Assembly: GCF_905397435.1 (NCBI RefSeq)
Contig: NZ_CAJPVI010000054.1
Coordinates: 1 to 60,387 of the forward strand
Direction of reading: 5' to 3'
From: Cupriavidus numazuensis
GTDB lineage: Bacteria; Pseudomonadota; Gammaproteobacteria; Burkholderiales; Burkholderiaceae
DNA: 60,387 nucleotides
How positions within the stretch are numbered: the stretch's first letter is position 1; each line of letters opens with the position of its first letter. A program made the position numbers and the translations under genes. Of the stretch, positions 7,986-17,277 are shown in pieces. Under the pieces are notes generated by a model that did no database searches, was not told where the DNA came from, and saw only the letters and a program-made list of their open reading frames with translations.

Positions 7986-9080
7986 TCAGTCGACCGCGAG
8001 GGCGGAAAGCGGACCGGGTGACTTGCCGCGCGCCTGCAACACGCGCGCGGCGGCATCGTCGAGCTGGGAGAGCGTGCCACTGTCCACAGGGATGAATTCA
8101 GCACGGGCCTGGCGCCATGCGCGCTCGGGGTCGCCGGGCAGCCGGATGGCGTCATTGCCTGGCTGCAGCCGCGAAGCCTTCATCCATTCGACGAACGCTT
8201 CGACTTCGTGGCCGAATGTGGTGCTGCTGCCAAGCCGCGCCGGATCGAAGATGATCGCCAGCATGTTGTTCCAGACCGCGTGCTCGTGCGTGAGCGTTTC
8301 CGGCCGGATCGTGTGGCCGCCCGTCACGGCCGCGCCCAGCAGCTCGCACATCACGGCCAGCACATAGCCCTTGTGCTCGCCAAATGTGCGCAGCGCGCCT
8401 TGCGGCATACCCGGGGGCGGGAACATGACGCCGGGATCGGCGGTGGGATAACCGTTCGGGTCCATCAGGCAGCCCGGCGGCACAGGCACGCCCTTGTTGT
8501 TGGCCACGCGTACCTTGCCCAGCGCAATGGCGCTGGTGGCAAAGTCCAGCACCAGCGGTGGCTGGCCGGGCACCGGCACGCCGATCGTGAACGGATTGGT
8601 GCCGAAGCGCGGATCGTAGCCGCCATGCGGCGCGACGATCGGCTTGGACAGCACGTTCACGAAGTGAATCGAGATCATGCCCGCGGCGGTGGCCTGCTCC
8701 GCCCAATGGCCCACGCGGCCCAGATGGTGCGAACGGCGCAGCCCCAGCACGCATACGCCATGTTCCCGCGCGCGTTCGATGCCGAGCCGCATGGCCTGCT
8801 CGGTCACGGCCTGGCCCATGCCGCGGTTGCCGTCGAGACTCAGGATGCCGCCCGACTCGTGCACCACGCTGACCTGCTGGTTCAGTTGCAGTTGGTCGGC
8901 CTGCCACGACATCACATACTTGGGAATCATCCCCACGCCATGGGAATCGTGGCCTGACAGGTTGGCGCCCACCAGATGATCGGCGGTCAGCGCGGCCTCG
9001 CGTTCATCGGACCCGGCCGCCAGCCACAGGTCGATCACCCATCGATGCAGGCCGGCGGTGGGAATTCGGTGATCACTCAT
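7986..9080 (-). CDS. Malate/L-lactate/ureidoglycolate dehydrogenase family (Ldh2) oxidoreductase
   Basis: The 364-residue protein is typical of the Ldh2 family, NAD(P)-dependent 2-hydroxyacid or imine dehydrogenases with a fold distinct from classical lactate dehydrogenase. It has the catalytic-region motif GHDSHGVGMIP at about 43-53, RSHHLGRVGHW near 115, GTNPFTIGVP, LDFATSAIALGKV and FGEHKGYVLA. It is the first gene of the minus-strand module that continues with the aldolase and reductase, and shares a 307-bp divergent upstream region with the TPP enzyme. It probably interconverts a 2-hydroxy and 2-oxo acid in that pathway; the exact substrate is unknown. Confidence 0.9.
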   Translation of the reverse strand: MSDHRIPTAGLHRWVIDLWLAAGSDEREAALTADHLVGANLSGHDSHGVGMIPKYVMSWQADQLQLNQQVSVVHESGGILSLDGNRGMGQAVTEQAMRLGIERAREHGVCVLGLRRSHHLGRVGHWAEQATAAGMISIHFVNVLSKPIVAPHGGYDPRFGTNPFTIGVPVPGQPPLVLDFATSAIALGKVRVANNKGVPVPPGCLMDPNGYPTADPGVMFPPPGMPQGALRTFGEHKGYVLAVMCELLGAAVTGGHTIRPETLTHEHAVWNNMLAIIFDPARLGSSTTFGHEVEAFVEWMKASRLQPGNDAIRLPGDPERAWRQARAEFIPVDSGTLSQLDDAAARVLQARGKSPGPLSALAVD

Positions 9081-9387
9081 GCTGGCTCCGGGTACCAGGC
9101 GCGGCCAGTACCGGCCGCATCCCGAGATGTGAAAAATGCATCCTTTGTCTCCTGTTCACGCAAATATTCGGGTGCGCCATTGCGGTATCGTTATGGCTTC
9201 GCGTGAAGGCTTCCGGCAGAAAACCCTTGGCAGGCTGCGCGGTTCCACGCGAAGCCCACCCAGCAAATCTACACGGACAGCCGCCCGACTGACTTGCAGA
9301 AAACGCATAACAGAAATGCACGATAGGCCGCACGACCCCGCGCGTCAAACGGAACAATTGCAGACATTCACCCGACCAGACCTCGCC
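9081..9387. promoter_or_regulatory. Divergent promoter region between Ldh2-type and TPP-enzyme genes
   Basis: No coding signal is seen in these 307 bp. A widely spaced inverted repeat (TTCACGC near 9154, GCGTGAA near 9201) lies close to the minus-strand gene and could be an operator. No convincing -35/-10 pair was identified on either strand. An ATG at 9316 in frame with the TPP gene is considered non-conserved leader. Confidence 0.35.
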
Positions 9388-11064
9388 ATGACCTCCACTC
9401 CTGCCCAGGCTGCCCGCACCGGCGGCCGCGTTCTTGTCGATCAACTGCGCATCCACGGCACGGAGCGCATCTTCTGTGTGCCGGGAGAGAGCTTTCTCGA
9501 CGTGCTGGACGCACTGCACGACCAGCCCGCCATCGACCTCGTCGTCTGCAAGCACGAGGGCGCGGCCGCGAACATGGCCGAGGCCGACGGCAAGCTGACG
9601 GGTCGCCCCGGCATCTGCTTCGTGACGCGCGGACCGGGCGCCACGCATGGCAGTATCGGCGTGCATATCGCCCAGCAGGACTCCACGCCGATGATCCTGT
9701 TCGTGGGCCAGATCGCGCGCGAGCACAAGGGCCGGGAGGCGTTCCAGGAAGTGGATTACGCCGCCGTGTTTGGCTCCATGGCCAAGTGGGCAGCCGAGAT
9801 CGACGATCCGGCACGGATTCCGGAGATGGTGGCGCGTGCGTTCCAGGTCGCCACATCGGGCCGGCCCGGCCCCGTGGTGCTGGCGCTGCCCGAAGACGTG
9901 CTCGACGGCCTCGTGGAATGCGCCGATGCCGCGCCGTACCGGCCGGTTGCCGCCGCAGCGCGTGCCGAAGATGCCGAAGCACTGGCCACTGCCCTGCGCG
10001 CCGCGCAGCGTCCGCTGGTCATCGCCGGCGGCGCGAACTGGACCGAGCAAGCGACCAGCGACTTTGCCGCGTTCGTCACGGCGTGGGATCTGCCGGTGGC
10101 TTGTGCGTTCCGCCGCCAGGACGTGATCGACAACCGCGATCCGCACTACGTCGGCCACCTGAGCCTGGGCGTGAACCCGAAGCTGGCTGAGCGCGTGAAG
10201 ACGGCCGACCTGATCGTGGCGGTCGGCACGCGGCTTGGCGATATCGCAACGGACGGCTACACGATGTTGCAGGTACCGGTGCCGACGCAGAAGCTTGTGC
10301 ACATCCATGCGGACAGCGCGGAACTGGGGCGTGTGTATCAGGCTGCGCTGCCGATCCACGCGGGCGTGGCGCCCGCCGCCGCGATGCTGGCCGCCCTGCC
10401 CGCGCCGGCTGTCCTGCCATGGAAGGACTGGACCGCCGGCGCGCGTGCCGACCATGAGGCGTTCGTCGCGCCACCGAAGCCCCATGCCGAACTGGCGGGC
10501 GTGGATATGATCGCGGCGATGTCGCACCTGAGCCAGGTCCTGCCCGAGGATGCCGTCGTGACAAACGGCGCTGGCAACTACGCGGTCTGGCTGCACCGCT
10601 TCTACGCCTACAAACAGTCACGCACGCAACTGGCGCCGACCTGCGGCGCGATGGGCTATGGCTTGCCAGCGGCCATCGCGGCCAAGCTGCGCCATCCGGA
10701 AAAGACCGTGGTCTGCCTGGCCGGCGACGGCTGCTTCCTGATGTACCCGCAGGAAATCGCCACGGCCGCCGCGCATGGCGTGAACCTGGTCGTGATCGTG
10801 GTGAACAACGGCATGTACGGCACCATCCGGATGCACCAGGAACGCCGCTACCCGGGCCGCCAGAGCGGCACGACCATCGTCAACCCGGATTTCGTGGCCA
10901 TGGCAACGTCGTGCGGTGCCTGGGCCGAGCGCGTGGAACGGACGGAAGATTTTGCGGCGGCATTCGAGCGTGCCCGGCAGGCGGGCAAGCCAGCCGTGCT
11001 GGAACTGGTGACGGACCCGCTGCAGATTACGCCGGCGATGCGGGTCAGTGATTTGCCGCAATAA
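9388..11064 (+). CDS. TPP-dependent acetolactate-synthase-like enzyme (large-subunit type)
   Basis: The 558-residue protein has the three-domain layout of thiamine-diphosphate enzymes. The N-terminal Pyr domain has the cofactor-activating Glu in CKHEGAAANMAEA. The middle domain spans roughly residues 195-340. The C-terminal PP domain has GDGCFLMYPQEIATA and the metal-binding Asn in VVNNGMYG. Relatives make acetolactate or act on 2-oxo acids such as sulfopyruvate, oxalyl-CoA or glyoxylate. No small regulatory subunit gene (ilvN type) is next to it, so it is probably catabolic rather than the biosynthetic IlvB. It diverges from the hydroxyacid operon and may handle a 2-oxo acid produced there. 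The ATG at 9388 matches the start of conserved sequence. Confidence 0.87.
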   Translation: MTSTPAQAARTGGRVLVDQLRIHGTERIFCVPGESFLDVLDALHDQPAIDLVVCKHEGAAANMAEADGKLTGRPGICFVTRGPGATHGSIGVHIAQQDSTPMILFVGQIAREHKGREAFQEVDYAAVFGSMAKWAAEIDDPARIPEMVARAFQVATSGRPGPVVLALPEDVLDGLVECADAAPYRPVAAAARAEDAEALATALRAAQRPLVIAGGANWTEQATSDFAAFVTAWDLPVACAFRRQDVIDNRDPHYVGHLSLGVNPKLAERVKTADLIVAVGTRLGDIATDGYTMLQVPVPTQKLVHIHADSAELGRVYQAALPIHAGVAPAAAMLAALPAPAVLPWKDWTAGARADHEAFVAPPKPHAELAGVDMIAAMSHLSQVLPEDAVVTNGAGNYAVWLHRFYAYKQSRTQLAPTCGAMGYGLPAAIAAKLRHPEKTVVCLAGDGCFLMYPQEIATAAAHGVNLVVIVVNNGMYGTIRMHQERRYPGRQSGTTIVNPDFVAMATSCGAWAERVERTEDFAAAFERARQAGKPAVLELVTDPLQITPAMRVSDLPQ

Positions 11065-11120
11065 GGAATATCGAGCCGGGCAACCTGACCACGCAGGTCA
11101 CGGTCCCGGCCACAACACGG

Positions 11121-11486
11121 TCAGCCAGGCTGTTCGTCGTCCGTCGACTCCTGCAGCAAATGCCCGTACGCGTCGATTTCCTTCTGCGTGCGCGCCTCGC
11201 TTTCCGCGATCTTCTCGGGCGTCACCCCACCGTCGACAAACTCCACTGATACGCGAGACACGCGCGGATCCTTGTCGACGATCCCTTGCAAGACCTTGTC
11301 GAACAGCTTTTCGCCGGCCCGCAGGCCCAGTGGCCGTGGCACCAGTACCTTGACCAGCAGGATCTCTTCCTCGCTCGTACCTTCCGCCACTTCAGCCAGC
11401 GCGGACTTCAGATGGCCCTTCAGTTTCAGGACACTCAGGTCACCGGGTACCCCGACGTGCGCTACCCGAATCGATTTCTTGGCCAT
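11121..11486 (-). CDS. Conserved hypothetical protein
   Basis: The 121-residue soluble protein starts at MAKKSIRVAHVGVPGDLSVL; an upstream in-frame extension reads as non-conserved basic sequence and is left out. It has no signal peptide or membrane helix. The sequence alternates strands and helices (LVKVLVPRPLGLRAGEKLFD, then a VSRVSVEFVDGG strand) and ends in an acidic, glutamate-rich helix. I do not recognise the family. It stands alone, convergent with the TPP-enzyme gene and divergent from the patatin gene. Confidence 0.65.
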   Translation of the reverse strand: MAKKSIRVAHVGVPGDLSVLKLKGHLKSALAEVAEGTSEEEILLVKVLVPRPLGLRAGEKLFDKVLQGIVDKDPRVSRVSVEFVDGGVTPEKIAESEARTQKEIDAYGHLLQESTDDEQPG

Positions 11487-11696
11487 GCCTTCTGCTTGAG
11501 CGATGTTGTCGAAGCCCGGAATATACCGCACGGCTCGCCGAAAAAAGTGCAGCACTCAACACAGCGCACGAGGGATTGGCACGATCCCCCATACTTCGCA
11601 CCGTTCGCAAGCGACGGCAGAGTCTATTCTCGTCAAGAGCCCGACGCTTGAGACCGCGAGGGGCGGCGGCTGGATCCAGCACTGGAGGGACGCGAC

Positions 11697-12758
11697 ATGT
11701 CTGCCACCCCGGGAACGCGCGATGCAGGCGACGCCAAGGGCCCCGTGAAGCGCATCACGCTCGCCTTGCAAGGCGGGGGTTCCCATGGCGCTTTCGCCTG
11801 GGGCGTGCTGGACCGCCTGCTGGAGGATGATCGGCTCGCCATCGAAGGCGTGAGCGCCACCAGTGCGGGCGCAATGAATGCCGCGGTTCTCGCCTACGGC
11901 TTGCTAAAGGACGGGCCGCCCGGCGCCCGCATGGCGCTGCACCGGTTCTGGCAAGACGTTTCCAGCACCGCACGGCTCTACAGCCCGTTCCGCAAACTGC
12001 CATGGGAAATCTGGATGCGTGGCGGCTACGGGCTCGACAACTCGCCGATGTACGTGATGACGGACCTGCTGCTGCGCGTGCTCTCGCCCTACCAGTTCAA
12101 TCCGCTCAACCTCAACCCCCTGAGCGACGTCCTGGCCCGCCATGTCGATTTTGACGCGCTGCGCCACGATTGCCCGGTCCAGCTGTTCCTGTGCGCCACC
12201 AATGTCGAGACCGGCAAGGTTCGCCTGTTTTCGCGCGAGGAAATCAGCCTGAAAGCCGTATTGGCCTCGGCCTGCCTGCCATCGCTGTTCCAGGCCGTGG
12301 AGATCGACGGCCAGCACTACTGGGACGGCGGCTATGTCGGCAACCCGGCGATCTTTCCGCTGATCTACCACTGCACCACGCGCGATGTAGTGATCGTCCA
12401 TATCAATCCGATCGTTCGCAAGGGCGTGCCGAAAACCACAGCGGAGATTCTCAACCGCATCAATGAGGTCAGCTTCAACTCTTCGTTGATCCGCGAACTC
12501 CGCGCGATCAGCTTCGTCACCACGCTGATCCAGGAAGGCAAGGTCGACCGGGCCGATATGAAGGAGATGCTGATCCACGCGATCCGCTCGGACAAGACCA
12601 TGGCGGCGCTCGGTGTCTCCAGCAAGCTCAATGCGGACTGGGACTTTCTCTGCCACCTGCGCGACCAGGGACGCAATGAGGCCGAACACTGGCTGGCGCA
12701 GAACTACAGCGCGATCGGCGAACGCTGCAGCGTCGATCTGCGCGAAGAGTTCCTTTGA
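11697..12758 (+). CDS. Patatin-like phospholipase family protein
   Basis: The 353-residue protein has the oxyanion loop LQGGGSHGAF (24-33), the nucleophile elbow SATSAGAMNAA with Ser56, and the catalytic Asp in YWDGGYVGNP (about residue 209). The first Gly of the usual GxSxG is Ala here (A-T-S-A-G), which I believe also occurs in other bacterial patatins. There is no signal peptide, so it is probably cytosolic or membrane-associated and acts on lipids or polyhydroxyalkanoate/acyl esters. It is 58 bp upstream of a CoA-transferase on the same strand, so the two may form an operon in acyl or PHA metabolism. Confidence 0.9.
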   Translation: MSATPGTRDAGDAKGPVKRITLALQGGGSHGAFAWGVLDRLLEDDRLAIEGVSATSAGAMNAAVLAYGLLKDGPPGARMALHRFWQDVSSTARLYSPFRKLPWEIWMRGGYGLDNSPMYVMTDLLLRVLSPYQFNPLNLNPLSDVLARHVDFDALRHDCPVQLFLCATNVETGKVRLFSREEISLKAVLASACLPSLFQAVEIDGQHYWDGGYVGNPAIFPLIYHCTTRDVVIVHINPIVRKGVPKTTAEILNRINEVSFNSSLIRELRAISFVTTLIQEGKVDRADMKEMLIHAIRSDKTMAALGVSSKLNADWDFLCHLRDQGRNEAEHWLAQNYSAIGERCSVDLREEFL

Positions 12759-12816
12759 CGAGCGCTCACGTCGGCGCAGCCGGCGCTCTACATCCACCAC
12801 TGCCAAGGTAACCAAC

Positions 12817-14826
12817 ATGAGCACGCAAGCAAGCGCGATTCGTCTGGCCGTCCACTCGCGCGAGAACGGCAAACTGGTCTCGGCACGCGAAGCCGTGCGC
12901 CTGATCCGCGACGGCGATACCGTGGCGACCGGCGGCTTCGTCGGCATCGGCTTTGCGGAAGAAATTGCCATCGCCATCGAGGAACTCTGCCTGGCGCAGG
13001 AAGACGAATCGCCGGTCGGCCTGACAAAGCCCCGCAACCTGACCCTGGTCTACGCCGCCGGACAGGGCGACGGCAAGGAACGGGGCCTGAACCATCTCGC
13101 GCTGCCCGGCCTGGTGAAGCGGGTGATCGGCGGACACTGGGGCCTGGTGCCGAAGCTGCAGCAGCTCGCGGTCGGCAACCAGATCGAAGCCTACAACCTG
13201 CCGCAAGGCGTGATCACCCATCTGTTCCGCGATATCGCGGCCGGCAAGCCGGGCCATCTCTCGCGCGTCGGACTCGGCACCTTCGTCGATCCGCGCTTTG
13301 GCGGCGGCAAGCTGAACGAGCGCACCACCGAGGACCTGGTCGAACTGATGCGCATCGGGGATCAGGAGTATCTGTTCTACAAGGCCTTCCCGATCCACGT
13401 CGCCATCGTGCGCGGCACCACCGCCGATCCGGACGGCAATATCACCATGGAGCGCGAAGCGCTGACGCTGGAAGCGCTGGCGATCGCCATGGCCGCTCAC
13501 AACTGCGGCGGCCTCGTGATCGTCCAGGTGGAGCGCATTGCGGAACGGGGCTCGCTCAATCCGCGGCAGGTGAAGATTCCCGGCGTGCTGGTGGACTGCG
13601 TGGTGCTGGCGCGACCCGAAAACCACCAGCAGACCTTTTCCACCCCTTACAACCCTGCCTTCTCCGGCGAAGTCCGCGTGCCGGTGAGCAGCGTGGCGCC
13701 GATGCCCATGAGCGAGCGCAAGATCATCGCCCGGCGCGCGGCCATGGAACTCAAGCCGAACAGCGTGGTGAATCTTGGCATCGGCATGCCGGAAGGAGTC
13801 GCCAGCATCGCCAACGAGGAACGGATCCTCGACCTCCTGACGCTAACCGCCGAGCCAGGCGTGATCGGCGGCATTCCTGCCGGCGGGCTGAACTTCGGCG
13901 CGGCCACCAATCCCGACGCGATCATCGACCAGCCCTATCAGTTCGACTTCTACGACGGCGGCGGGCTCGATCTCGCTTTCCTCGGGCTGGCGCAGGCCGA
14001 TGCCATGGGCAACCTGAACGTATCCCGGTTCGGGCCGCGCCTGGCTGGCGCGGGCGGCTTTATCAACATCAGCCAGAACGCGAAGAAGGTCGTATTCGTC
14101 GGCACCTTCATGGCGGGCGGCAGCGAGATCGCGATTGCCGATGGCAAGCTCCAGATCCACCGCGATGGCAGCGCCAGGAAGTTCGTCCAGGAAGTGGAGC
14201 ACCGCACGTTTTCCGGACCGCACGCGGCAGCGGCCAACAAGCCGGTCCTGTACATCACCGAGCGGTGCGTATTTGAACTCACTGCGCAAGGGCTGGAACT
14301 CATTGAGATTGCGCCCGGCGTAGACCTGGAGCGCGACATTCTCGCCAGGATGGACTTTGCGCCGATCGTGCGTTCGCCGGCTCTCATGGATGCGCGGATC
14401 TTCAGCCCCGAGCCGATGGGGCTGCGCGCGGACGTGCTGCGCCTGCCGCTGGAAGCGCGCGTCAACTACGACGACGACAAGAACATCCTGTTCCTGAACT
14501 TCGAGCAACTGGAAGTCAAGCGCGCGGAGGACATCGCGGCGATCCGCGAACAGGTATGCCGCGTCTGCGAGCCACTGGGCCACAAGGTCTATACCGTGGT
14601 CAACTACGAAGGCTTCGTGCTTGACCGCAGCGTGGAAGACGCCTATGTCGAAATGATCGCGGAAATGGTGCATCGCTTCTATATCGGCGTGACGCGCTTC
14701 ACCACCAGCGGCTTCATGCGCGCCAAGCTTGGCGACTCGCTCGCCCGGCGCGGGCTAGCCCCCTATGTCTACGAGACCGAGGCCGAGGCAAAGGCGTCCC
14801 TGCGGGATCAGCCGGAGGACGGCTGA
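12817..14826 (+). CDS. Single-chain acyl-CoA:carboxylate CoA-transferase with a C-terminal extension
   Basis: The 669-residue protein fuses alpha and beta halves of a family I CoA-transferase. The alpha half has GGFVGIGFAEEIA near residue 32. The beta half has NLGIGMPEGVASI, then LTAEPGVIGGIPAGG, whose Glu is the likely catalytic residue as in propionate CoA-transferases. YdiF/Pct proteins are about 520-540 residues. Here some 125 more residues (from about 545) form an extra domain, starting NYDDDKNILFLNFEQLEV. The ATG at 12817 is chosen because it begins the conserved region; the codons before it overlap the patatin gene. The likely role is moving CoA between short-chain acids. Confidence 0.87.
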   Translation: MSTQASAIRLAVHSRENGKLVSAREAVRLIRDGDTVATGGFVGIGFAEEIAIAIEELCLAQEDESPVGLTKPRNLTLVYAAGQGDGKERGLNHLALPGLVKRVIGGHWGLVPKLQQLAVGNQIEAYNLPQGVITHLFRDIAAGKPGHLSRVGLGTFVDPRFGGGKLNERTTEDLVELMRIGDQEYLFYKAFPIHVAIVRGTTADPDGNITMEREALTLEALAIAMAAHNCGGLVIVQVERIAERGSLNPRQVKIPGVLVDCVVLARPENHQQTFSTPYNPAFSGEVRVPVSSVAPMPMSERKIIARRAAMELKPNSVVNLGIGMPEGVASIANEERILDLLTLTAEPGVIGGIPAGGLNFGAATNPDAIIDQPYQFDFYDGGGLDLAFLGLAQADAMGNLNVSRFGPRLAGAGGFINISQNAKKVVFVGTFMAGGSEIAIADGKLQIHRDGSARKFVQEVEHRTFSGPHAAAANKPVLYITERCVFELTAQGLELIEIAPGVDLERDILARMDFAPIVRSPALMDARIFSPEPMGLRADVLRLPLEARVNYDDDKNILFLNFEQLEVKRAEDIAAIREQVCRVCEPLGHKVYTVVNYEGFVLDRSVEDAYVEMIAEMVHRFYIGVTRFTTSGFMRAKLGDSLARRGLAPYVYETEAEAKASLRDQPEDG

Positions 14827-14832
14827 CACTGC

Positions 14833-15249
14833 CTACACACCGGCTTCCGGATCATAAGGTTCAACTTCCTCGCGCTCGTCCGCGCTGTCACGCGCGACGA
14901 TCGCGCGGGCCGGGGCCGTCTCGCTCAGGTTGAACGGCTGGTGCGGCACGCCTGGCGGAATGAACAGGAAGTCACCAGCTTCCGTCACCACCGACTGGCG
15001 CAGGCCCGGTCCATAGCGGGTTTCCACCCGCCCTTCGAGCACGTAGATGCCGGTCTCATAGCCATGGTGGATATGCGGCTCGGCGTGGCCGCCGGGCGGC
15101 ACGACCACGATGGACATCGACAGGCTCCTGGCGCCGGCTGTTTGCCGGGAAATGCCCAGGAAATACGGGAGCTTCTGCATCGTGGAAATCTCCCGATCGG
15201 GATGCACTACGACCACGGATTGCGGCGCCTCATGGGAATCGTCCGACAC
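14833..15249 (-). CDS. Cupin-domain protein
   Basis: The protein is a single-domain cupin of about 138 residues. Cupin motif 1 is PHIHHGYETGIYVLEG and motif 2 is GDFLFIPPGVPHQPFN, supplying the His/Glu metal ligands. A GTG at 15249 preceded by AAGGAGG is the best start; in-frame ATGs at 15282 and 15300 lack such a site. The C-terminus is acidic (DEREEVEPYDPEAG). It may be a small dioxygenase, isomerase or binding protein. It is convergent with the CoA-transferase gene, 6 bp away, so it is not in that operon. Confidence 0.8.
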   Translation of the reverse strand: MSDDSHEAPQSVVVVHPDREISTMQKLPYFLGISRQTAGARSLSMSIVVVPPGGHAEPHIHHGYETGIYVLEGRVETRYGPGLRQSVVTEAGDFLFIPPGVPHQPFNLSETAPARAIVARDSADEREEVEPYDPEAGV

Positions 15250-15415
15250 AGGCCCTCCTTCGATACCGTTCGATGGTTTCATGTGCGGAGCGGGCGGCAT
15301 CGCCCGGCCGCTATTGCAGCATAGGGCACGCTGCTGGCGATCGTGAAAGCCCCTCGGGCGGGGGCCGGGCCGGGACTGCTAAAATCACGCCAAATTTCAC
15401 AATTGGCAGGACAAG

Positions 15416-16075
15416 ATGGGTTTCGAACAACTCGCAGCACTGAAGGCACAACTGGCCAAGCAGGCCAAGGAAGCAAAGGAAGCGCGCCCGGCAAAGGAAG
15501 CCCGCCCGGCAAAGCAGTCCAAGGACGCCCGGCCGGCCAAGGATGCACGACCGGCCAAGGACGCACGACCGACCAAGCCCCAGCGCGCGCGTCCTGCCGC
15601 CCCGACTGCGCCCGCCAAGCCCGTGGATCCGGTGATCCAGGCGATCGGCAAGCTGCAGAAGCGCTTCCCGCTGGCCTTCCCGAAGAACCCTGCGCCGAAG
15701 CTGCCGCTCAAGGTCGGTATCTTCGAGGATCTGCTCCAGCATGCATCGACCCTGGCGCTGGACGAAGCCATGCTGCGCGAAGCCGTGCGGACGTGGTGCC
15801 GCGGTACGCGCTACTGGACGTGCATGGTCGAAGGCGTCGAGCGCGTCGACCTGGCGGGCCAGCCGGCTGGCCAGGTGACGCTGGCTGACGCCAAGCGCGC
15901 GCAACAGCAGCGTGGCCAGCAACATCGCGCGAGCCGTGCGCAGAAGGCGAAGCAGCAGACTGCGGGGGAACCTGCGGTAGAAGCTGCGGCAGAAGCGGCC
16001 GCAGTGGCCGAAGCGGCCAACGGTGAATCCGCGAACGCGCAACCGGCCGTGGACGAAGCCACCAAGCCGGAATAA
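15416..16075 (+). CDS. ProQ/FinO-domain RNA chaperone
   Basis: The 219-residue protein has a central ProQ/FinO fold at about residues 70-150 (IQAIGKLQKRFPLAFPKNP, then a helix LREAVRTWCRG and a YW turn). The family binds structured sRNAs and 3' hairpins. The N-terminus is a basic low-complexity arm with about five repeats of the type ARPAK(D/E/Q), probably RNA-binding and disordered. The C-terminus is a Gln/Ala/Glu-rich tail. The DNA encoding the arm is correspondingly repetitive (15480-15580). The gene is monocistronic, and its 3' side abuts the dispersed repeat described next. Confidence 0.92.
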   Translation: MGFEQLAALKAQLAKQAKEAKEARPAKEARPAKQSKDARPAKDARPAKDARPTKPQRARPAAPTAPAKPVDPVIQAIGKLQKRFPLAFPKNPAPKLPLKVGIFEDLLQHASTLALDEAMLREAVRTWCRGTRYWTCMVEGVERVDLAGQPAGQVTLADAKRAQQQRGQQHRASRAQKAKQQTAGEPAVEAAAEAAAVAEAANGESANAQPAVDEATKPE

Positions 16076-16099
16076 CGCGGAAAGATCTTTTGCCGAATT

Positions 16100-16900
16100 G
16101 CAGGTGATCGTTCTTGGCCGACGCCGCTGTTTCGCCGGCGTAGCCGGCGCGGTTCTTTGTGAAAGAAGATGCGTTAGCGCTCTTGGCAGGCGTGGCTGTT
16201 TCGCCGGCGTAGCCGGCGAGTCACTTTTGTCCGAGCGACAAAAGTAACCAAAAACGCGTTTTGGTTGCCCCAAAGGGGCGAATTTTTATCGTAGTGTGCC
16301 AGGGGTGTTGTACGGGTATGGGCTTCAGAGGGGATTTCCGCTGCCTGCCGCGTGGGGCACCACCGTGGCCGGGAATACGGCGCTGATTGAACGAGCCCTG
16401 CAAGCGTTCGTGGCCCCTGCTGCCAACGGCATCGTGCAATCGCCTTCGGCTGCGCTACGCGCGGAGCTCTAGTCTGGGCACACAGGGCCAGGGCAAACCA
16501 CGCCTCGGCGACGATGCCCCGCGCGCATGGCCATGCGCGAAGCAGCGGAAGGGAAAAAAATCTCCAGAGCCAGCGACGCTGATGAGCTTGCACCCAGACG
16601 ACGACGCGCGCGCAGCGCAGCCGAAGGCGTCCCACCACTGACCTGGTTGAAACGCTGTACCCGAGTCCGTCTTGGGGATCGTCCAAAAGTCGTGCCGCGC
16701 CAGGCACAGGTTCTGACTCACATGGCGTAGCAGGGTCGAACGGCCGACCACCATCGCAGGCTTCCAAAGCCGTTTGAACCACTGCCACCGTGGAATTGAT
16801 GGCCAGCGGCAACGACGCGCTTTTTGGTTACTTTTTGTCGCTCGGACAAAAAGTGACTCGCCGGCTACGCCGGCGAAACCGCGGCGCCTGCCAAGAACGA
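16100..16900 (+). repeat. Dispersed 0.8-kb repeat, copy A, with hairpin ends
   Basis: The block has the same layout as an inverted copy at 33745-34495. The outer parts carry the motif CGCCGGCGTAGCCGGCG or its complement (16133-16149, 16202-16218, 16859-16875). Next inward are inverted arms containing TTTGTCCGAGCGACAAA (about 16226-16242 and, reversed, about 16840-16856). Inside is a core, best conserved from about 16568 to 16828, nearly identical to the other copy by eye. Several frames are open across the core on both strands, but differences between copies do not favour synonymous sites in any frame. No transposase is present. It could be a non-autonomous mobile element or a structured RNA. 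Confidence 0.75.
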
Positions 16901-17277
16901 CACCCCCCAACCACAAAAACCCTCCGGCTAAGCCAGCAGAAACATCGGCGCCCGCCAAAAACCATCTCCCCCGCAAGAGCCCACTGGCTGGACCCAACGA
17001 AAGCCCCCCACTGGCACTAACCCCGCAAAACGCCCTTCCCTACCATGGCGCTCACATGCCGCGCCATGCGTCATGTGCCGGCGCTCCCCAGCAGTTGCGG
17101 GGAGCCCCATCCAACAGAGGGTGCAACGACACCCCAGCCAAGGAGACTGGCATGCCTCTTGCTCAACTTCCTCTCCTCCTCGTTTAGGCACCACACGCAG
17201 GCACTGCGCCGGTGCCGACCCACCGTGCCGTCCCACGCGCGGCATGCAAGCAGTTTCAACTCTCGAGGAGTCCGACC
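16901..17277. other. Intergenic stretch before tauA, no gene seen
   Basis: This 377-bp stretch is cytosine-rich and shows no reading frame with recognisable protein content. It presumably contains the tauA promoter. A GAGGAG ribosome site at about 17265-17270 belongs to tauA. Confidence 0.5.

Noticed and set aside
16174..16812. Open frame of about 210 codons inside repeat copy A (and a matching one at 33800-34201 in copy B)
   Set aside because: Over the shared part, most differences between the two copies change amino acids in this frame, and other frames are equally open, so coding is not supported.
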